Origin: Hankyongella ginsenosidimutans
Lineage (GTDB): Bacteria > Pseudomonadota > Alphaproteobacteria > Sphingomonadales > Sphingomonadaceae
Assembly (NCBI RefSeq): GCF_005144965.1
Contig: NZ_CP039704.1
Coordinates: 186,001-250,000, forward strand
Length of the DNA: 64,000 nt
Direction of reading: 5' to 3'
The translations under genes and the position numbers were made by a program. Within the stretch, counting starts at the first letter, position 1. Each line of letters begins with the position of its first letter. The notes under the pieces are model-generated. The model ran no database searches, was not told the DNA's origin, and saw only the letters and a program-made list of their open reading frames with translations. Below are positions 11,274 through 21,177 of this stretch, piece after piece.

Positions 11274-12066
11274 GTGGTGATCGCCGGCCCAGCAAGCTTC
11301 GACCCCTCACGGCACCGGCGGGCTGGTGTCCAGCACGACAGCCGATGCGCTGGCGGCGCGTGCTTGCCTCGAGCGCCTCTATCCATGGTCGCAGCCGCAG
11401 GACGCCGATGTGCTGGTGGTGCTCGGCGGCGATGGCTTCATGCTGCAGACGCTGCACCAGATCATGCGCAAGCGCGTGCCGCTGTTCGGCATGAACAAGG
11501 GCACGGTCGGCTTCCTGATGAACGCCTACAGCGAGGATCGGCTGATCGAGCGGCTGCAGCAGTCGGAGCGGTTTTTCCTCAACCCCTGCGCATGCTTGCC
11601 CGCACGATCCATGGCGAGGTCGTGGAGTCGCCGGCGATCAACGAGGTCTCGCTGCTGCGGGAGACGCGCCAGGCCGCGAAGATCGAGATTCGCATCGACG
11701 GTCTGGTGCGCATGCCTGAACTGGTCTGCGATGGCGTCATGGTGGCGACGCCGGCCGGATCGAGCGCCTACAATCTTTCGGCGCACGGCCCGATTCTGCC
11801 CCTTGATGTGACCTGCTGGCGCTGACCCCGATCTCCGCCTTTCGCCCGCGGCGCTGGCGCGGCGCGATTATCCCGCTGGCGTCGGAGGTCGAATTTCATG
11901 TGCTGGAGAGTCAAAACGCCCTGTTTCGGCGGTCGCCGATCAGATCGAAGTGCGTGACGTCGCGTCGGTCGCCATCGCCGCCGATCGCAATCTGGCGCTG
12001 GAATTATGGTTCGATCCCGGCCACACGCTGGCCGATCGCATCCTGCTCGAGCAATTCATCAGTTGA
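11274..12066 (+). CDS. nadK: NAD kinase NadK (frameshifted as read)
   Basis: It phosphorylates NAD to NADP. The signature glycine-rich motif is present ([16 protein letters not shown]), then [13 protein letters not shown] and the NADP-binding stretch [17 protein letters not shown] with SAHGPILPL. Frame changes occur near 11310, 11588 and 11815, plus one near 11925, so the first 15 or so residues are uncertain. A GTG at 11274 or 11277 directly after the moaA stop is the likely start. Repaired length is about 260 residues, typical for alphaproteobacteria. The gene is essential in most bacteria, which argues that the frame changes are sequence errors. Confidence 0.9.
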
Positions 12067-12087
12067 GCTTAGCTCGTGTTCCGAGTC

Positions 12088-12263
12088 TAGGGTCAGGACT
12101 CATTAAGAATGAGGCCGTGGCGCTGGCGATTTTGGCGCGCAGGCAGGCGCGAGGGAGGCGAATATTGAACATATTCAACGACCGAGCAACGAACCTGCAC
12201 GCCAAAAGCGCCGCGTCCTGCGGATGGCGGCACGATCCTCGTTGTTAATGGGTCCTGACCCTA
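12088..12263. repeat. Family H element: 19-bp terminal inverted repeats, 176 bp, MITE-like
   Basis: The ends are TAGGGTCAGGACTCATTAA at 12088-12106 and its near-perfect reverse complement TTAATGGGTCCTGACCCTA at 12245-12263. The interior has no open frame and is itself partly palindromic (TTGAACATATTCAA). A collapsed copy lies at 32496-32535 and a single end at 43162-43186. The structure resembles a non-autonomous transposable element; I see no matching transposase in the window. Confidence 0.65.
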
Positions 12264-12317
12264 AAATCCGCTGCACCCGATATCATCGTTTGGCGACCAT
12301 CGATTCCACGACACCAG
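12264..12317. repeat. Hybrid PX/PY palindrome remnant
   Basis: It directly abuts the family H element. Its left part (AATCCGCTGCACCCGATATCA) matches half of the PX hairpin, and its right part (ATCGATTCCACGACAC) matches the end of PY, as though the middle of a PX-PY composite was deleted. From here to the helicase start at 12451 I see no gene, only a plausible promoter stretch. Confidence 0.55.
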
Positions 12318-12450
12318 GCAAAAACGCCATTAACGTCGAAATTCACCTGCAATCTGCGGCTCACGGATTGCCAATCGCGCACTAGGTCACGTATAGGCGC
12401 GGTGCCTGCTGCCCGTCGAAGGTGGCACTCATTACTTTTACGGAAGCTTG

Positions 12451-13847
12451 ATGTCCTTTCACGCGCTCGGATTATCCGAGGAACTGCTCAACGCGCTGGC
12501 CGAAATGAACTATGTCGAGCCAACGCCGATCCAGGCGCAGGCGATCCCGATCGTGCTGCAGGGGCGTGATGTGCTCGGCATTGCGCAGACCGGCACCGGC
12601 AAAACCGCATCCTTCACGCTGCCGATGCTCGATATTCTGGCCCAGGGCCGGGCACGAGCCCGCATGCCGCGCTCGCTGATCCTGGAGCCGACGCGCGAAC
12701 TGGCGACCCAGGTATCGGAAAGCTTCGAGCGTTACGGCCGCTTCCAGAAACTCACCAAGGCGCTGATTATCGGCGGCGTCGCCTTCGGGGACCAGGACAA
12801 ACTGCTGGAGAAGGGCGTCGACGTCCTTATCGCGACGCCGGGCCGGCTAATCGACCAGTTCGAACGCTCGAAAATCCTGCTGTCCGGCGTCGAAATCCTG
12901 GTGATCGACGAAGCCGACCGCATGCTCGACATGGGCTTCGTTCCCGATATCGAGCGCATCTGCAAGCTGCTGCCGCCGCGCCGGCAGACGCTGTTCTTCT
13001 CCGCGACGATGCCCCCGCCCATCAAGCGCCTGGCCGACCAGTTCCTGAACGCGCCGAAACTGATCGAGGTGTCAAGGCCGGCGACCGCCAACACATCCAT
13101 CGAGCAGCGCCTCTACCGGCTCTCGGCACGCACCAAGCGCGACCGTTTGACCGACCTTCTGCGCAGCGAGCCGATCCAGAACGCCATCATCTTCTGCAAC
13201 CGCAAGCGGGATGTCAGCGATCTCCATACCGTCCTGAAGCGTAACGGTTTCATCGTCGGGCGTCTGCACGGCGACATGGAGCAACCGGAGCGCCAGGCCG
13301 AGCTGGACAAGTTCCGGTCCGGTGCGTTGCCGATCCTGGTGGCGAGCGATGTCGCGGCCCGCGGACTCGATGTGCCCAGCGTCAGCCATGTCTTCAACTA
13401 TGACGTGCCGATCCACCCGGACGACTATGTGCACCGGATCGGCCGCACCGGGCGCGCAGGACGCTCAGGCATCGCGATCACCTTCGCGACCCCAGCCGAG
13501 CTTGAAGCGGTGCAGGCGATCGAGAAGCTGCTGCAGGTTCAGATTCCGCTGGTCTCCGATACTGCGGAACCGGCAGCGGATGTGGAACACCCGTCGACAT
13601 CGCGCAGGCGGCCAGCCCGCAGCGCCCGCAGCGAAAAGCCGACGCAGCCTGACAAGCCCGCCTCCCCGAAAAACAGCAGCGCGACAAGGACCCCGCACCG
13701 CGCAGCAACGACGCGGCTCCCCGCGGCAAACAGCCCGGCCGTGCGCGCGATCGCCGCCGCCCGGACGACGACGCGGAGCCGATCGGCTGGGGCAACGATA
13801 TTCCGGCATTTCTGAGAATTTCCGCCCGGTCCGCACTTCAAGGTTAA
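12451..13847 (+). CDS. DEAD-box RNA helicase (C-terminal frameshift as read)
   Basis: An ATP-dependent RNA helicase of the RhlE/DeaD type. All core motifs are present in order: the Q motif region (PTPIQAQAIP), AQTGTGKT, PTRELA, GG, TPGRL, IDEADRMLD, SAT, and HRIGRTGR. The core is intact to about residue 380. The uninterrupted frame then ends at 13815 with an Arg/Ser-rich tail. Shifting frame near 13600-13660 instead gives an acidic-basic tail ending GWGNDIPAFL plus about 10 residues, which is the classic alphaproteobacterial helicase C-terminus, so I place the end at 13847. The ATG at 12451 has GGAAG upstream. Likely role: ribosome assembly or RNA decay. Confidence 0.88.
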
Positions 13848-13970
13848 GTTGCAGTACACGTTCGCGTAAACGTTTTTATTCCTGCCGCACTATGGTTATA
13901 ACGGGTAGGGAAAAAGCTAGGGCCGCGTAATCTTGGCCCTGGAACCCTCTTGTAGGGGACGTTGTGTATC

Positions 13971-15022
13971 ATGACCAAGTTCGGTCGCCAACAAGCAGGT
14001 ACTCTTGCAGCACGCGCATGGACCTGGCTTTCAGACTCTGGAATCGTTGCAACCCCTTCTAATTTTGAGCTTATTTACCGTTACTTCGAGGGGCCGATCC
14101 GTTGCTCGCCTCGATGCTCGATCAGGAAATCGAAGCCTCAGGCGGGCTGACCGAAGCTGCTCTCACCACGGTACGCGTCAAAGTTGAATCACCCGACTTC
14201 GAGGAAGCGCTGCGCCGCATCGCTCAAACCGGCAGCGCCGAACTGTCTTCCATATCCGGCAATCTCGCCGCCATGCGCCACTCCGCGCAGGCCTATGGCG
14301 ACACGCTGGTGGCAGGCGGGCGCAAGCTGGAAAACGCAACCGATCCAGCGTTGCAGGCGGAACTGATTTCGCGGCTGACCTCCGCAACCGATGCCATGGT
14401 GACCAAGACCCAGCGCCTGGAAAACCAGCTTGCTCAGTCGACTGCGGAGATCGAACGCCTGCGCGCCGAACTGGAGCGCGTGAGCTCGGAGTCGCGCACC
14501 GATCCGCTGACCGGCCTGCCCAACCGCAAGGCGCTACAGGTCTATCTCGATGCGCAGGCGGCACGCAGTCTCGCAGACCGCAAGCCGCTGACCGTGATGT
14601 TCTGCGACATCGACCATTTCAAGAATTTCAACGACACCTGGGGTCACCGCCTTGGCGACGAGGTCCTGCGTTTGGTCGCGCACTCGCTGGAGCGGCAATC
14701 GACGGGTCTCGGCTTTGCCGCGCGCTATGGCGGCGAGGAATTTGTCGTGGTGCTGCCCGGCCGCGACCTGGAGGCCGCCAGCGACATCGGCGAACAGTTC
14801 CGCGATTTCGTCGCCTCGCGCACCCTGAAGGTCCGTCGTTCGTCCCACGCCATCGGGCAGGTCACCATGTCGCTGGGCATTGCCCAGATGCGACGCGACG
14901 ATACGCTCGAAGATCTGCTCGAACGCGCCGACGCCGCACTCTACCTCGCCAAGCAGACTGGCCGGAACCGCGTCTGCACGGAAATCGATCTGCAAGACGG
15001 CAAATGCGCGCGAAGCGCCTGA
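13971..15022 (+). CDS. GGDEF diguanylate cyclase (one frameshift as read)
   Basis: A c-di-GMP synthase candidate of about 350 residues. The N-terminal 170 residues form a helical, probably coiled-coil region ending ERLRAELERVSSES. The GGDEF domain follows: DPLTGLPNRKAL, MFCDIDHFKNFND, and the active-site ARYGGEEFVVVLPGRD. The inhibitory I-site RxxD expected five residues before the signature is absent (that segment reads TGLG), so product inhibition through that site is unlikely. One frame change near 14092 separates the first 40 residues. The ATG at 13971 has AGGGGA about 10 bases upstream. No membrane segment is seen, so it should be cytoplasmic. Confidence 0.88.
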
Positions 15023-15024
15023 TA

Positions 15025-15358
15025 TCAAACGTTCAATAGATTGCGCGCACCGCCGGGTATGATGACGTCCAGCACCGGCTGGTCATCGGTCAGCCAGATC
15101 TGGCACGCCAGCCGGGACGTCGCCGTCGCACCGAACGCATAATCCAGCATGTCTTCTTCCTCCTCGCGTGGAGGGGCAGGCGGTGGAAATCGCGCACGTC
15201 CAAGATCACATGGCAGGTCGAGCAGGCCATGGCACCTTCGCAGGCGCCTCCAGCGGCATGCCGGCATCCTGCGCCACATGAAGCAAACGCGCCCCGGCCG
15301 GGGCCTCGGCTTCAGCCAGAACCGTGCCGTCCGTCGTGCGGAAGCGCACCGTCACCAT
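15025..15358 (-). CDS. Adrenodoxin-type [2Fe-2S] ferredoxin (frameshifted as read)
   Basis: An electron carrier of the ISC/adrenodoxin class. In the repaired protein of about 110 residues, the cluster ligands are visible as ACEGAMACSTCHV (three Cys) and RLACQ (fourth Cys), with the acidic helix EEEEDMLDYA between them as in the family. Frame changes occur near 15245 and 15185. It begins inside the 3' end of the upstream cysteine desulfurase gene (about 47 bases overlap), suggesting translational coupling and a shared job in Fe-S cluster assembly. The 3' end is convergent with the cyclase gene, only 2 bases apart. Confidence 0.87.
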
Positions 15359-16485
15359 AGATCCTCGCCTGCTGCGTTGCACCATCAAGCGCTTCCGCCA
15401 AACGGCGCACGTCGTCAAGCGTCGTCTCGCGCCCGAAGCCGATACGCAGGCTCGCCTTGGCCAGATCACGCGGCAGACCGAGCGCTGCCAGCACATGCGA
15501 AGGCTTGCCGCTGCCGGACGCGCATGCAGCACCGGAGGAGACGGCGAACCCGCGCAAGCCTGCAATTAAGCGGTCGCCGTCGCAATTGGGAAAACACAGG
15601 TTCAGGTTACCGGCGTAGCGTGGCGACGCCGCGCCGTTGAGGCGATAACCGACTTGTCGTGTCGAGAGCGTGTCCAGCAGCAGGTCCCGGCACGCCGCGA
15701 CATGCCGCTGGTCTTCCGCCAGCCGCCCCGCCGCCAGCTTCGCAGCCGCACCAAAACCCGCCGCAAGTGCGGGTGACAGGGTGCCGGAGCGCAGCCCGCC
15801 TCCTGCCCGCCGCCGTGGGTCTGCGGCGCCAGAGCGACCCCTGGTTTCCTGTAGAGCGCACCGATGCCCTTGGGGCCATACATCTTGTGGGCCGAGATGC
15901 TCATCAGGTCGACGCCAAGCGCTGCGACGTCGATCGGCAGCTTTCCCGCAGCCTGCGCGGCGTCGCAATGCAGCAGCGCGCCGGCGGCCTTTGCAAGTGA
16001 CGCGATCTCGGCAATCGGCTGGACAATGCCGATCTCGTTGTTGACCAGCATGACACTGACCAGCGCCGTCTCCGGGGTCACGGCCGCGCGAAGGTCTGCA
16101 AGGTCCAGCAGCCCGTCGGCGCCAACGGGCAGAACGACGACATCGACGCCCTGCCCCGCCAGCCATTCCGCCGCCCCAGCACGCAGGCATGTTCGGTCGC
16201 TGCGGTTACCAGCCGGTTGCGGCCCTTGGGTGCCGCCTGCATCGCGCCGATGAGCGCCAGGTTGTTGGCCTCGGTTGCGCCAGACGTGAACAGGATGCTC
16301 TCGGACTCGGCATGGACGAGTGCGGCCACCTGCTTGCGTGCTGCCTCGACGCCGGCTTTGGCTTCCCAGCCGTAGCGGTGCCCGGCCGAATGCGGGTTGC
16401 CGAACCTGTCCGTCAGATACGGCATCATGGCTGACAGCGCTTCCGGCGCCAGCGGCGTCGTCGCCTGATAATCGAAGTAGGTCAT
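15312..16485 (-). CDS. Cysteine desulfurase, NifS/IscS family, copy A (frameshifted as read)
   Basis: A PLP enzyme that takes sulfur from cysteine for Fe-S clusters. The N-terminus [26 protein letters not shown], the PLP-lysine motif [12 protein letters not shown], and the catalytic cysteine loop [20 protein letters not shown] are all present, in three frames. Frame changes occur near 16170 and 15800. The long loop bearing the active-site Cys is of the group I (IscS/NifS) type. Lies downstream of a second desulfurase gene and upstream of a [2Fe-2S] ferredoxin, all leftward, so it is probably part of a small Fe-S operon interrupted by a repeat at 16501-16635. Confidence 0.88.
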
Positions 16486-16500
16486 ACCGCGCGCTGCCTC

Positions 16501-16568
16501 AGAGCCTTTCCCCGGAGCTTGAGGCACTTGTGTCGAAGTGCCGCAAGCAAAAGCGACAAGAATGGCTC
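16501..16568. repeat. Family F palindromic repeat, copy 1
   Basis: AGAGCC at the left and GGCTCT at the right enclose GAGGCACTTGTGT and AAGTGCC arms, followed by AAGCGACAAGAA. A clear relative with the same order of blocks lies at 43695-43763. It sits between the two cysteine desulfurase genes. Confidence 0.6.
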
Positions 16569-16594
16569 TCACTCTTTGTGCAGACCCTTCTCGT

Positions 16595-16635
16595 CCGTTT
16601 TGATTGCCGCGCAAAAGTGATCCAATCAAAAACGG
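16595..16635. terminator. Hairpin overlapping the stop of desulfurase copy B
   Basis: CCGTTTTGATTG (16595-16606) pairs with CAATCAAAAACGG (16623-16635), apart from one bulged A. The stop codon of the desulfurase gene (16626-16628) lies inside the right arm. It could end or attenuate transcription before copy A. No clear U tract is seen, so a terminator role is inferred. Confidence 0.45.
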
Positions 16636-17702
16636 GGGTCTAGCCGCGCCAGGGTCGCCCGCCAGGCCTTGACGAAACTTGCGATCTCTTCCTCGGTCGT
16701 CGTCCAGCCGAGGCTCACGCGGATGGTCTCGCCGGCCACGGCGTCCGGGCAGCCCATCGCCCGCAGCACATGGCTCGGCTTGACCTTGCCGGACGAGCAT
16801 GCGGACCCGGCACTGACGGCAAAGCCTGCAAGATCGAGCGCCATGACCTGCGTTGCCGCTGCGACGCCCGGCATGCGCACAGCGATGGTGTTGCACAGGC
16901 GCGGCACATCGCGGGCGATAATCTGCGCGCCGGCCTCCAGCAGCGCCGTCTCCAGGCTGTCGCGCAGGGCGGTAACGCGCGCCGTCCACTCGGCATCTTC
17001 CGCGCGCTCCCTCAACGCCGCGCCGAACCCGACAATGCCGCCGACATTCTCCGTGCCGGCGCGCCGGCCCAGCTCCTGGCCGCCACCGCGTTGCCGGGCG
17101 GCAACCGTCAGGCCGGGGCGCACATAGAGCGCGCCGACGCCCTGCGGCCCGCCCAGCTTGTGGGCGGAAAACGCCATGGTGTCCGCGTGCGCCACCTCGA
17201 CCGGCAGCTTGGCGAGCGCCTGGACCGCATCGACGTGCAGCAAGCTGCCGGCGGCGCGCACCAGCGGCGCGAGTTCACGCAATGGCTGGATGACGCCGGT
17301 TTCGTTGTTGGCCGCCATGATGCACACCAGCGCCGGCCCGTCCTTCAAGGCAGCCTCCAGCGCCTCCGGGGCGACACGCCCCTGCCCGTCGACCGGGATC
17401 GTCGCATCCGCAAGCGCCAGCACGCAGTCGTGCTCGACGGCCGATGCCAGGACGCGCGGCAACGGCAGGCCCTGGATCGCCAGGGCATTCGCTTCCGTTC
17501 CGCCGCTGGTGAACACCAGATCGCGTGCTGCGCAGCCCACCGCCGTCGCGAGGGCCTCACGCGCGACCTCGACCCGGCCGCGTGCCGTGCGCCCTGCGGC
17601 ATGCACGGAGGACGGATTGCCGCCCTGCGCGATTGCGCTTGCAACCTGTGCGGCGACCAGTGCGCTCACCGGGGCCGATGCATTGAAATCCAGGTAGATC
17701 AT
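16626..17702 (-). CDS. Cysteine desulfurase, NifS/IscS family, copy B
   Basis: An intact 358-residue PLP enzyme. It starts MIYLDFNASAPVSA, has FTSGGTEANALAIQ, the PLP lysine in FSAHKLGGPQGVGAL, the RAGTENVGGIVGFG signature and the catalytic cysteine in SAGSACSSGKVKPSHVLRAM. It is a paralogue of the downstream copy A, differing widely in sequence, so this is not a recent duplication. The ATG at 17702 fits the family start; a longer upstream frame exists but looks non-coding. The promoter region is shared with the divergent hydrolase gene at 17843. Confidence 0.93.
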   Translation of the reverse strand: MIYLDFNASAPVSALVAAQVASAIAQGGNPSSVHAAGRTARGRVEVAREALATAVGCAARDLVFTSGGTEANALAIQGLPLPRVLASAVEHDCVLALADATIPVDGQGRVAPEALEAALKDGPALVCIMAANNETGVIQPLRELAPLVRAAGSLLHVDAVQALAKLPVEVAHADTMAFSAHKLGGPQGVGALYVRPGLTVAARQRGGGQELGRRAGTENVGGIVGFGAALRERAEDAEWTARVTALRDSLETALLEAGAQIIARDVPRLCNTIAVRMPGVAAATQVMALDLAGFAVSAGSACSSGKVKPSHVLRAMGCPDAVAGETIRVSLGWTTTEEEIASFVKAWRATLARLDPRF

Positions 17703-17842
17703 TCGTACTTCAGAACCCTGAGGGCAAAGTGGCGAAAGGCACGCATTTTCTTGCCTCGCACGCGCCCGAGCGTATATAGCCCGCCGCCTGACCACGGTCG
17801 ACCCGTTAGGATCGCCTGCCACCGTGCAACCCGAGAGTCTTC

Positions 17843-18490
17843 ATGCCTGAAGTCATTTTCACCGGCCCTGAAGGCCGGCTCGAAGGCCGCTACCATCCGG
17901 CCAAGCAGCCGCGTTCCCCGCTTGCGATCATCCTGCACCCGCACCCCAAGGGCGGCGGCACCATGAACAACAAGCTGGTCCAGCTGTTGTATCAGACCTT
18001 TGTGAACCGGGGCTTCGCGGTGCTGCGCTTCAACTTCCGGGGCGTCGGTCGCAGCCAGGGCGAGTTCGACAACGGCATCGGCGAATTATCCGACTCGGCA
18101 AGCGCGCTGGACTGGATGCAGCAGTTCAACCCGGATGCGCCGTTTTCCTGGGTCGCCGGGGTTTCGTTCGGGTCGTGGATCGGCATGCAATTGCTCATGC
18201 GCCGGCCGGAGCTGCGCGGCTTCATCTCGGTATCGCCGCCAGCCAACCTCTATGACTTCTCGTTCCTGGCACCCTGCCCTGCGTCTGGCCTGATCGTCCA
18301 TGGCGGCGCGGATGAAATCGTGCCGACCAGCGCCGTGCAGAAGCTGGTCGACAAGCTGAAAACCCAGAAGCACATCACGATCGACCACGAGAAGCTCGAC
18401 GGCGCCAACCACTTCTTCGACAACGAGTCGGAGGCGCTGATGGCCGTGGTGGATGCCTATCTCGACAAGCGGCTCAACGCAGCCCGGTAA
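17843..18490 (+). CDS. Alpha/beta hydrolase, HPHPxxGGTMxN type
   Basis: An intact 215-residue alpha/beta-hydrolase-fold protein. The conserved ILHPHPKGGGTMNNK opening, FRGVGRSQGEFD and the nucleophile elbow GVSFGSW mark the widespread family of small hydrolases found next to isc genes in alphaproteobacteria. A catalytic triad of Ser (GVSFG), Asp (GGADEIV region) and His (DGANHFF) can be proposed. The substrate is unknown. It is divergent from cysteine desulfurase B, and its last 34 bases overlap the 3' end of the convergent anmK gene. Confidence 0.85.
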   Translation: MPEVIFTGPEGRLEGRYHPAKQPRSPLAIILHPHPKGGGTMNNKLVQLLYQTFVNRGFAVLRFNFRGVGRSQGEFDNGIGELSDSASALDWMQQFNPDAPFSWVAGVSFGSWIGMQLLMRRPELRGFISVSPPANLYDFSFLAPCPASGLIVHGGADEIVPTSAVQKLVDKLKTQKHITIDHEKLDGANHFFDNESEALMAVVDAYLDKRLNAAR

Positions 18491-19608
18491 AGCAGCCCGC
18501 CGCGAGTCGGTGCCGCAACGCCGGTGGTGCCCGGCAGACTGAGCGGCAAACCGGCGCTGGACCGCACCGCGAGGTACGCGAAGGCCTGCGCCTCCAACAG
18601 ATCGCCGTCCCACGCCAGCGCATCGACCGGCCGCACCGCACCGACGGCCTGTGCCAGCGCATTCATGATCGCTGGATTGCGTCGTCCGCCGCCCGCCACG
18701 ACCCAGGCAACCGGCGCGCGCGGCATGTGCTGCCGGCTGAGCGCGATTGTCCGCGCTGTGAACGTCGCCAGGGTCGCAGCACCGTCTGCTGCACTGAGCC
18801 CGCGCAGGGGACTTGCTGAAAAGTCGTCCCGGTCCAGCGATTTTGGCGGCGGCTGATCGAACCATGGATTGTCGAGCATGGCAGTCAGGACGTCGCTGTG
18901 CACAGCCCCGCGCGCTGCCAGCGCGCCATCGGCGTCGAAGCGGGTGCCGGTGGTCGCCTGCACCCAGTCGTCGATCAGCGCGTTGCCCGGCCCGGTATCG
19001 AACGCCAGCAGTGCGTCGCCGTCGATCCAGGTGACATTGGCGACGCCGCCGATGTTGAGCACGCACACCGGCCCCATGGGCAACCGGCCAGCCGCCTGCC
19101 CCTGCGCGACCAGCGCCCGGTGATAGAGCGGCACCAGCGGCGCGCCCTGCCCGCCTGCAGCCATGTCGGCATGGCGAAAGTCCGCGATGACGTCGATCCC
19201 CGTCAGCGCCGCCAGCAGGCCGGCATCGCCGATCTGCCAGGTCCAGCCGCTGTCGCCCTCAGGCACCGGCGGCATGTGGCGGATGGTCTGGCCGTGAAAG
19301 CCGATGGTCGCAACGTCAGCCGCAGGCACACTGGCCGCGCTCAGCAAGGCCGCCACCGCCTCGGCGTGCCGCTCGGCAAGCATGGTGGCGCAACGATCGG
19401 CCTCAGCGTGGCGCCGCCTCGTCGGATGCGTTTTCGCAGACTGTACAGCGGCAGCGACCGCCGCCCGGTCTGCGGCGCTGTAGGCCAGACTGATGCCATG
19501 CACGGGCCGGACATGATCCACGCCGTCGGTCTCGATCAGCGCGGCATCGATACCGTCCATGGATGTCCCGGACATCAGCCCGATTGCGAGCCTGGCGGCG
19601 TTTGCCAT
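18457..19608 (-). CDS. anmK: Anhydro-N-acetylmuramic acid kinase AnmK
   Basis: It converts 1,6-anhydro-MurNAc to MurNAc-6-phosphate in cell-wall recycling. The intact frame of 383 residues starts with the ATP-binding signature IGLMSGTSMDGIDAAL and also has GFHGQTIRH, LNIGGVANVTW and DTGPGNALIDDWV, all typical. AGGAGA lies 5 bases before the ATG at 19608, which fixes the start. The 3' end overlaps the convergent hydrolase by 34 bases. Upstream lies the PX-PY repeat pair, which separates it from tyrS. Confidence 0.94.
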   Translation of the reverse strand: MANAARLAIGLMSGTSMDGIDAALIETDGVDHVRPVHGISLAYSAADRAAVAAAVQSAKTHPTRRRHAEADRCATMLAERHAEAVAALLSAASVPAADVATIGFHGQTIRHMPPVPEGDSGWTWQIGDAGLLAALTGIDVIADFRHADMAAGGQGAPLVPLYHRALVAQGQAAGRLPMGPVCVLNIGGVANVTWIDGDALLAFDTGPGNALIDDWVQATTGTRFDADGALAARGAVHSDVLTAMLDNPWFDQPPPKSLDRDDFSASPLRGLSAADGAATLATFTARTIALSRQHMPRAPVAWVVAGGGRRNPAIMNALAQAVGAVRPVDALAWDGDLLEAQAFAYLAVRSSAGLPLSLPGTTGVAAPTRGGLLYRAALSRLSR

Positions 19609-19657
19609 GCCGTTCTCCTGTGTTAAAGCATCGCGCCTTGAAAGCGGCTCCATGCTA

Positions 19658-19817
19658 GTGTCCCGAATCTGAAATCCATTGCACCCGATATCAGGCGAAG
19701 TTGGATTTCAGATTCGAAAAGGACACGAGCAAACTCTTGTTTCTTGTGTCGTTTCCAGAATCGAAGTTCGCGCGCTAGCCCTGTATCATCGTGTGGCGAA
19801 CTTCGATTCCACGACAC
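19658..19817. repeat. PX-PY composite palindromic element, copy at 19.7 kb
   Basis: PX (19658-19726): GTGTCC, a 15-bp arm CGAATCTGAAATCCA, a loop with GCACCCGATATCAGGCG, the matching arm TGGATTTCAGATTCG, then GGACAC. PY (19746-19817): GTGTCG, arm AGAATCGAAGTTCGC, loop, arm GCGAACTTCGATTC, then CGACAC. The linker is 19 bases. The same composite lies at 32088-32243 and, reversed, at 56105-56264. It sits in the divergent gap between anmK and tyrS. Bases 19818-19950 hold no further gene. Confidence 0.8.
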
Positions 19818-19950
19818 CAGGCCAGTGCACACTAATGAGGGGTTTATAGAGCAACATAAGACTTGAAATCCGCGCTGTACATGCCACCGGACTGAGGCGG
19901 ATTGAAAGTCTGATGCTCTATCCGCCGGGCACATGAACCACGAGGCAGAG

Positions 19951-21165
19951 ATGAGCGAATTCCAGTCCGACTTCCTGAGATTGATGCAGGAACGCGGCTA
20001 CATCCATCAGGCAACCGATGCAGCAGCGCTCGATGCGCTGGCCTGCCGCCAACCGATCGTCGCATACATCGGCTTCGACTGCACCGCGCCCTCGCTGCAT
20101 GTCGGCAGCCTCATCCAGATCATGCTGCTGCGCCGCCTGCAGCAGACCGGCCATAAGCCCATCGTCCTGATGGGCGGCGGCACGACCAAGATCGGCGACC
20201 CCTCCGGCAAGGACGAAGCGCGCAAGCTGCTGACCGACGAAGACATCGCCGCCAACAAGGCCGGTATCCTGCGGGTGTTCGAGCGTCTGCTGACTTTCGG
20301 CGACGGCATGAACGACGCGGTGATGCTCGACAACGCGCTCTGGCTCGATGGCTTGAGCTATATCCCGTTTCTGCGCGCGGTGGGCCGGCATTTCTCGGTC
20401 AACCGCATGCTGACGATGGACTCGGTCCGGCAACGGCTGGAGCGCGAGCAGCCGCTGAGCTTCCTCGAATTCAACTACATGGTGCTGCAGGCCTACGATT
20501 TCCTGGAGCTGAGCCGGCGCATGGGTTGCGTGCTGCAGATGGGCGGCTCCGACCAATGGGGCAACATCATCATGGGCGCGGACCTTATCCGCCGCATCGA
20601 CGCGAAGGATGCCTTCGGCCTTACCACGCCGCTGCTGACCACGGCGGACGGCGCGAAAATGGGCAAGACAGCGAACGGCGCAGTCTGGCTGAACGACGAC
20701 ATGCTGCCTGCGTTCGATTTCTGGCAGTTCTGGCGCAACACGCAGGACGCCGATGTCGCGCGTTTCCTGAAGCTGTTCACTGACCTGCAGATGGCCGAGA
20801 TCGCCCGGCTGGCAGCGCTGGAAGGTGCCGAGATCAACGAAGCGAAGAAAGTGCTCGCAACCGAGGTCACAGCGCTGGTGCGCGGGCGCGAGGCCGCCGA
20901 GGCCGCCGCCGAAACCGCGCGCCGGACGTTCGAGGAAGGGGCAGCCGGCGGCGACCTGCCGCGCCTGGCCGTCTCCGGCAGCATCGGCATAGCCGACGCA
21001 CTGGCGGCGCTCGGCATCGTCGCATCCAAGAGCGAGGCGCGCCGGCTTATCAAGCAGGGCGGCGTTCGGCTCGACGATGTGGTGGTGACGGATGAAGCCG
21101 CCGTGGTGCGCATCGAGGGGCGGAGCGCAAACTTTCCGCCGGCAAGAAGCGTCACGGTCTGCTGA
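19951..21165 (+). CDS. tyrS: Tyrosyl-tRNA synthetase TyrS
   Basis: An intact class I aminoacyl-tRNA synthetase of 404 residues. The ATP-site motif is [12 protein letters not shown] (HVGS form of HIGH). Tyrosine-binding elements [12 protein letters not shown] and GGSDQWGNI are present, and the KMSKS loop reads [11 protein letters not shown]-terminal S4-like RNA-binding domain follows ([11 protein letters not shown]). The ATG at 19951 is preceded by GAGG at 6 bases; an ATG 18 bases upstream lacks a ribosome site. Followed after 12 bases by glnE, so the two are likely cotranscribed. Confidence 0.95.
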   Translation: MSEFQSDFLRLMQERGYIHQATDAAALDALACRQPIVAYIGFDCTAPSLHVGSLIQIMLLRRLQQTGHKPIVLMGGGTTKIGDPSGKDEARKLLTDEDIAANKAGILRVFERLLTFGDGMNDAVMLDNALWLDGLSYIPFLRAVGRHFSVNRMLTMDSVRQRLEREQPLSFLEFNYMVLQAYDFLELSRRMGCVLQMGGSDQWGNIIMGADLIRRIDAKDAFGLTTPLLTTADGAKMGKTANGAVWLNDDMLPAFDFWQFWRNTQDADVARFLKLFTDLQMAEIARLAALEGAEINEAKKVLATEVTALVRGREAAEAAAETARRTFEEGAAGGDLPRLAVSGSIGIADALAALGIVASKSEARRLIKQGGVRLDDVVVTDEAAVVRIEGRSANFPPARSVTVC

Positions 21166-21177
21166 CGGCGGCCTGAC

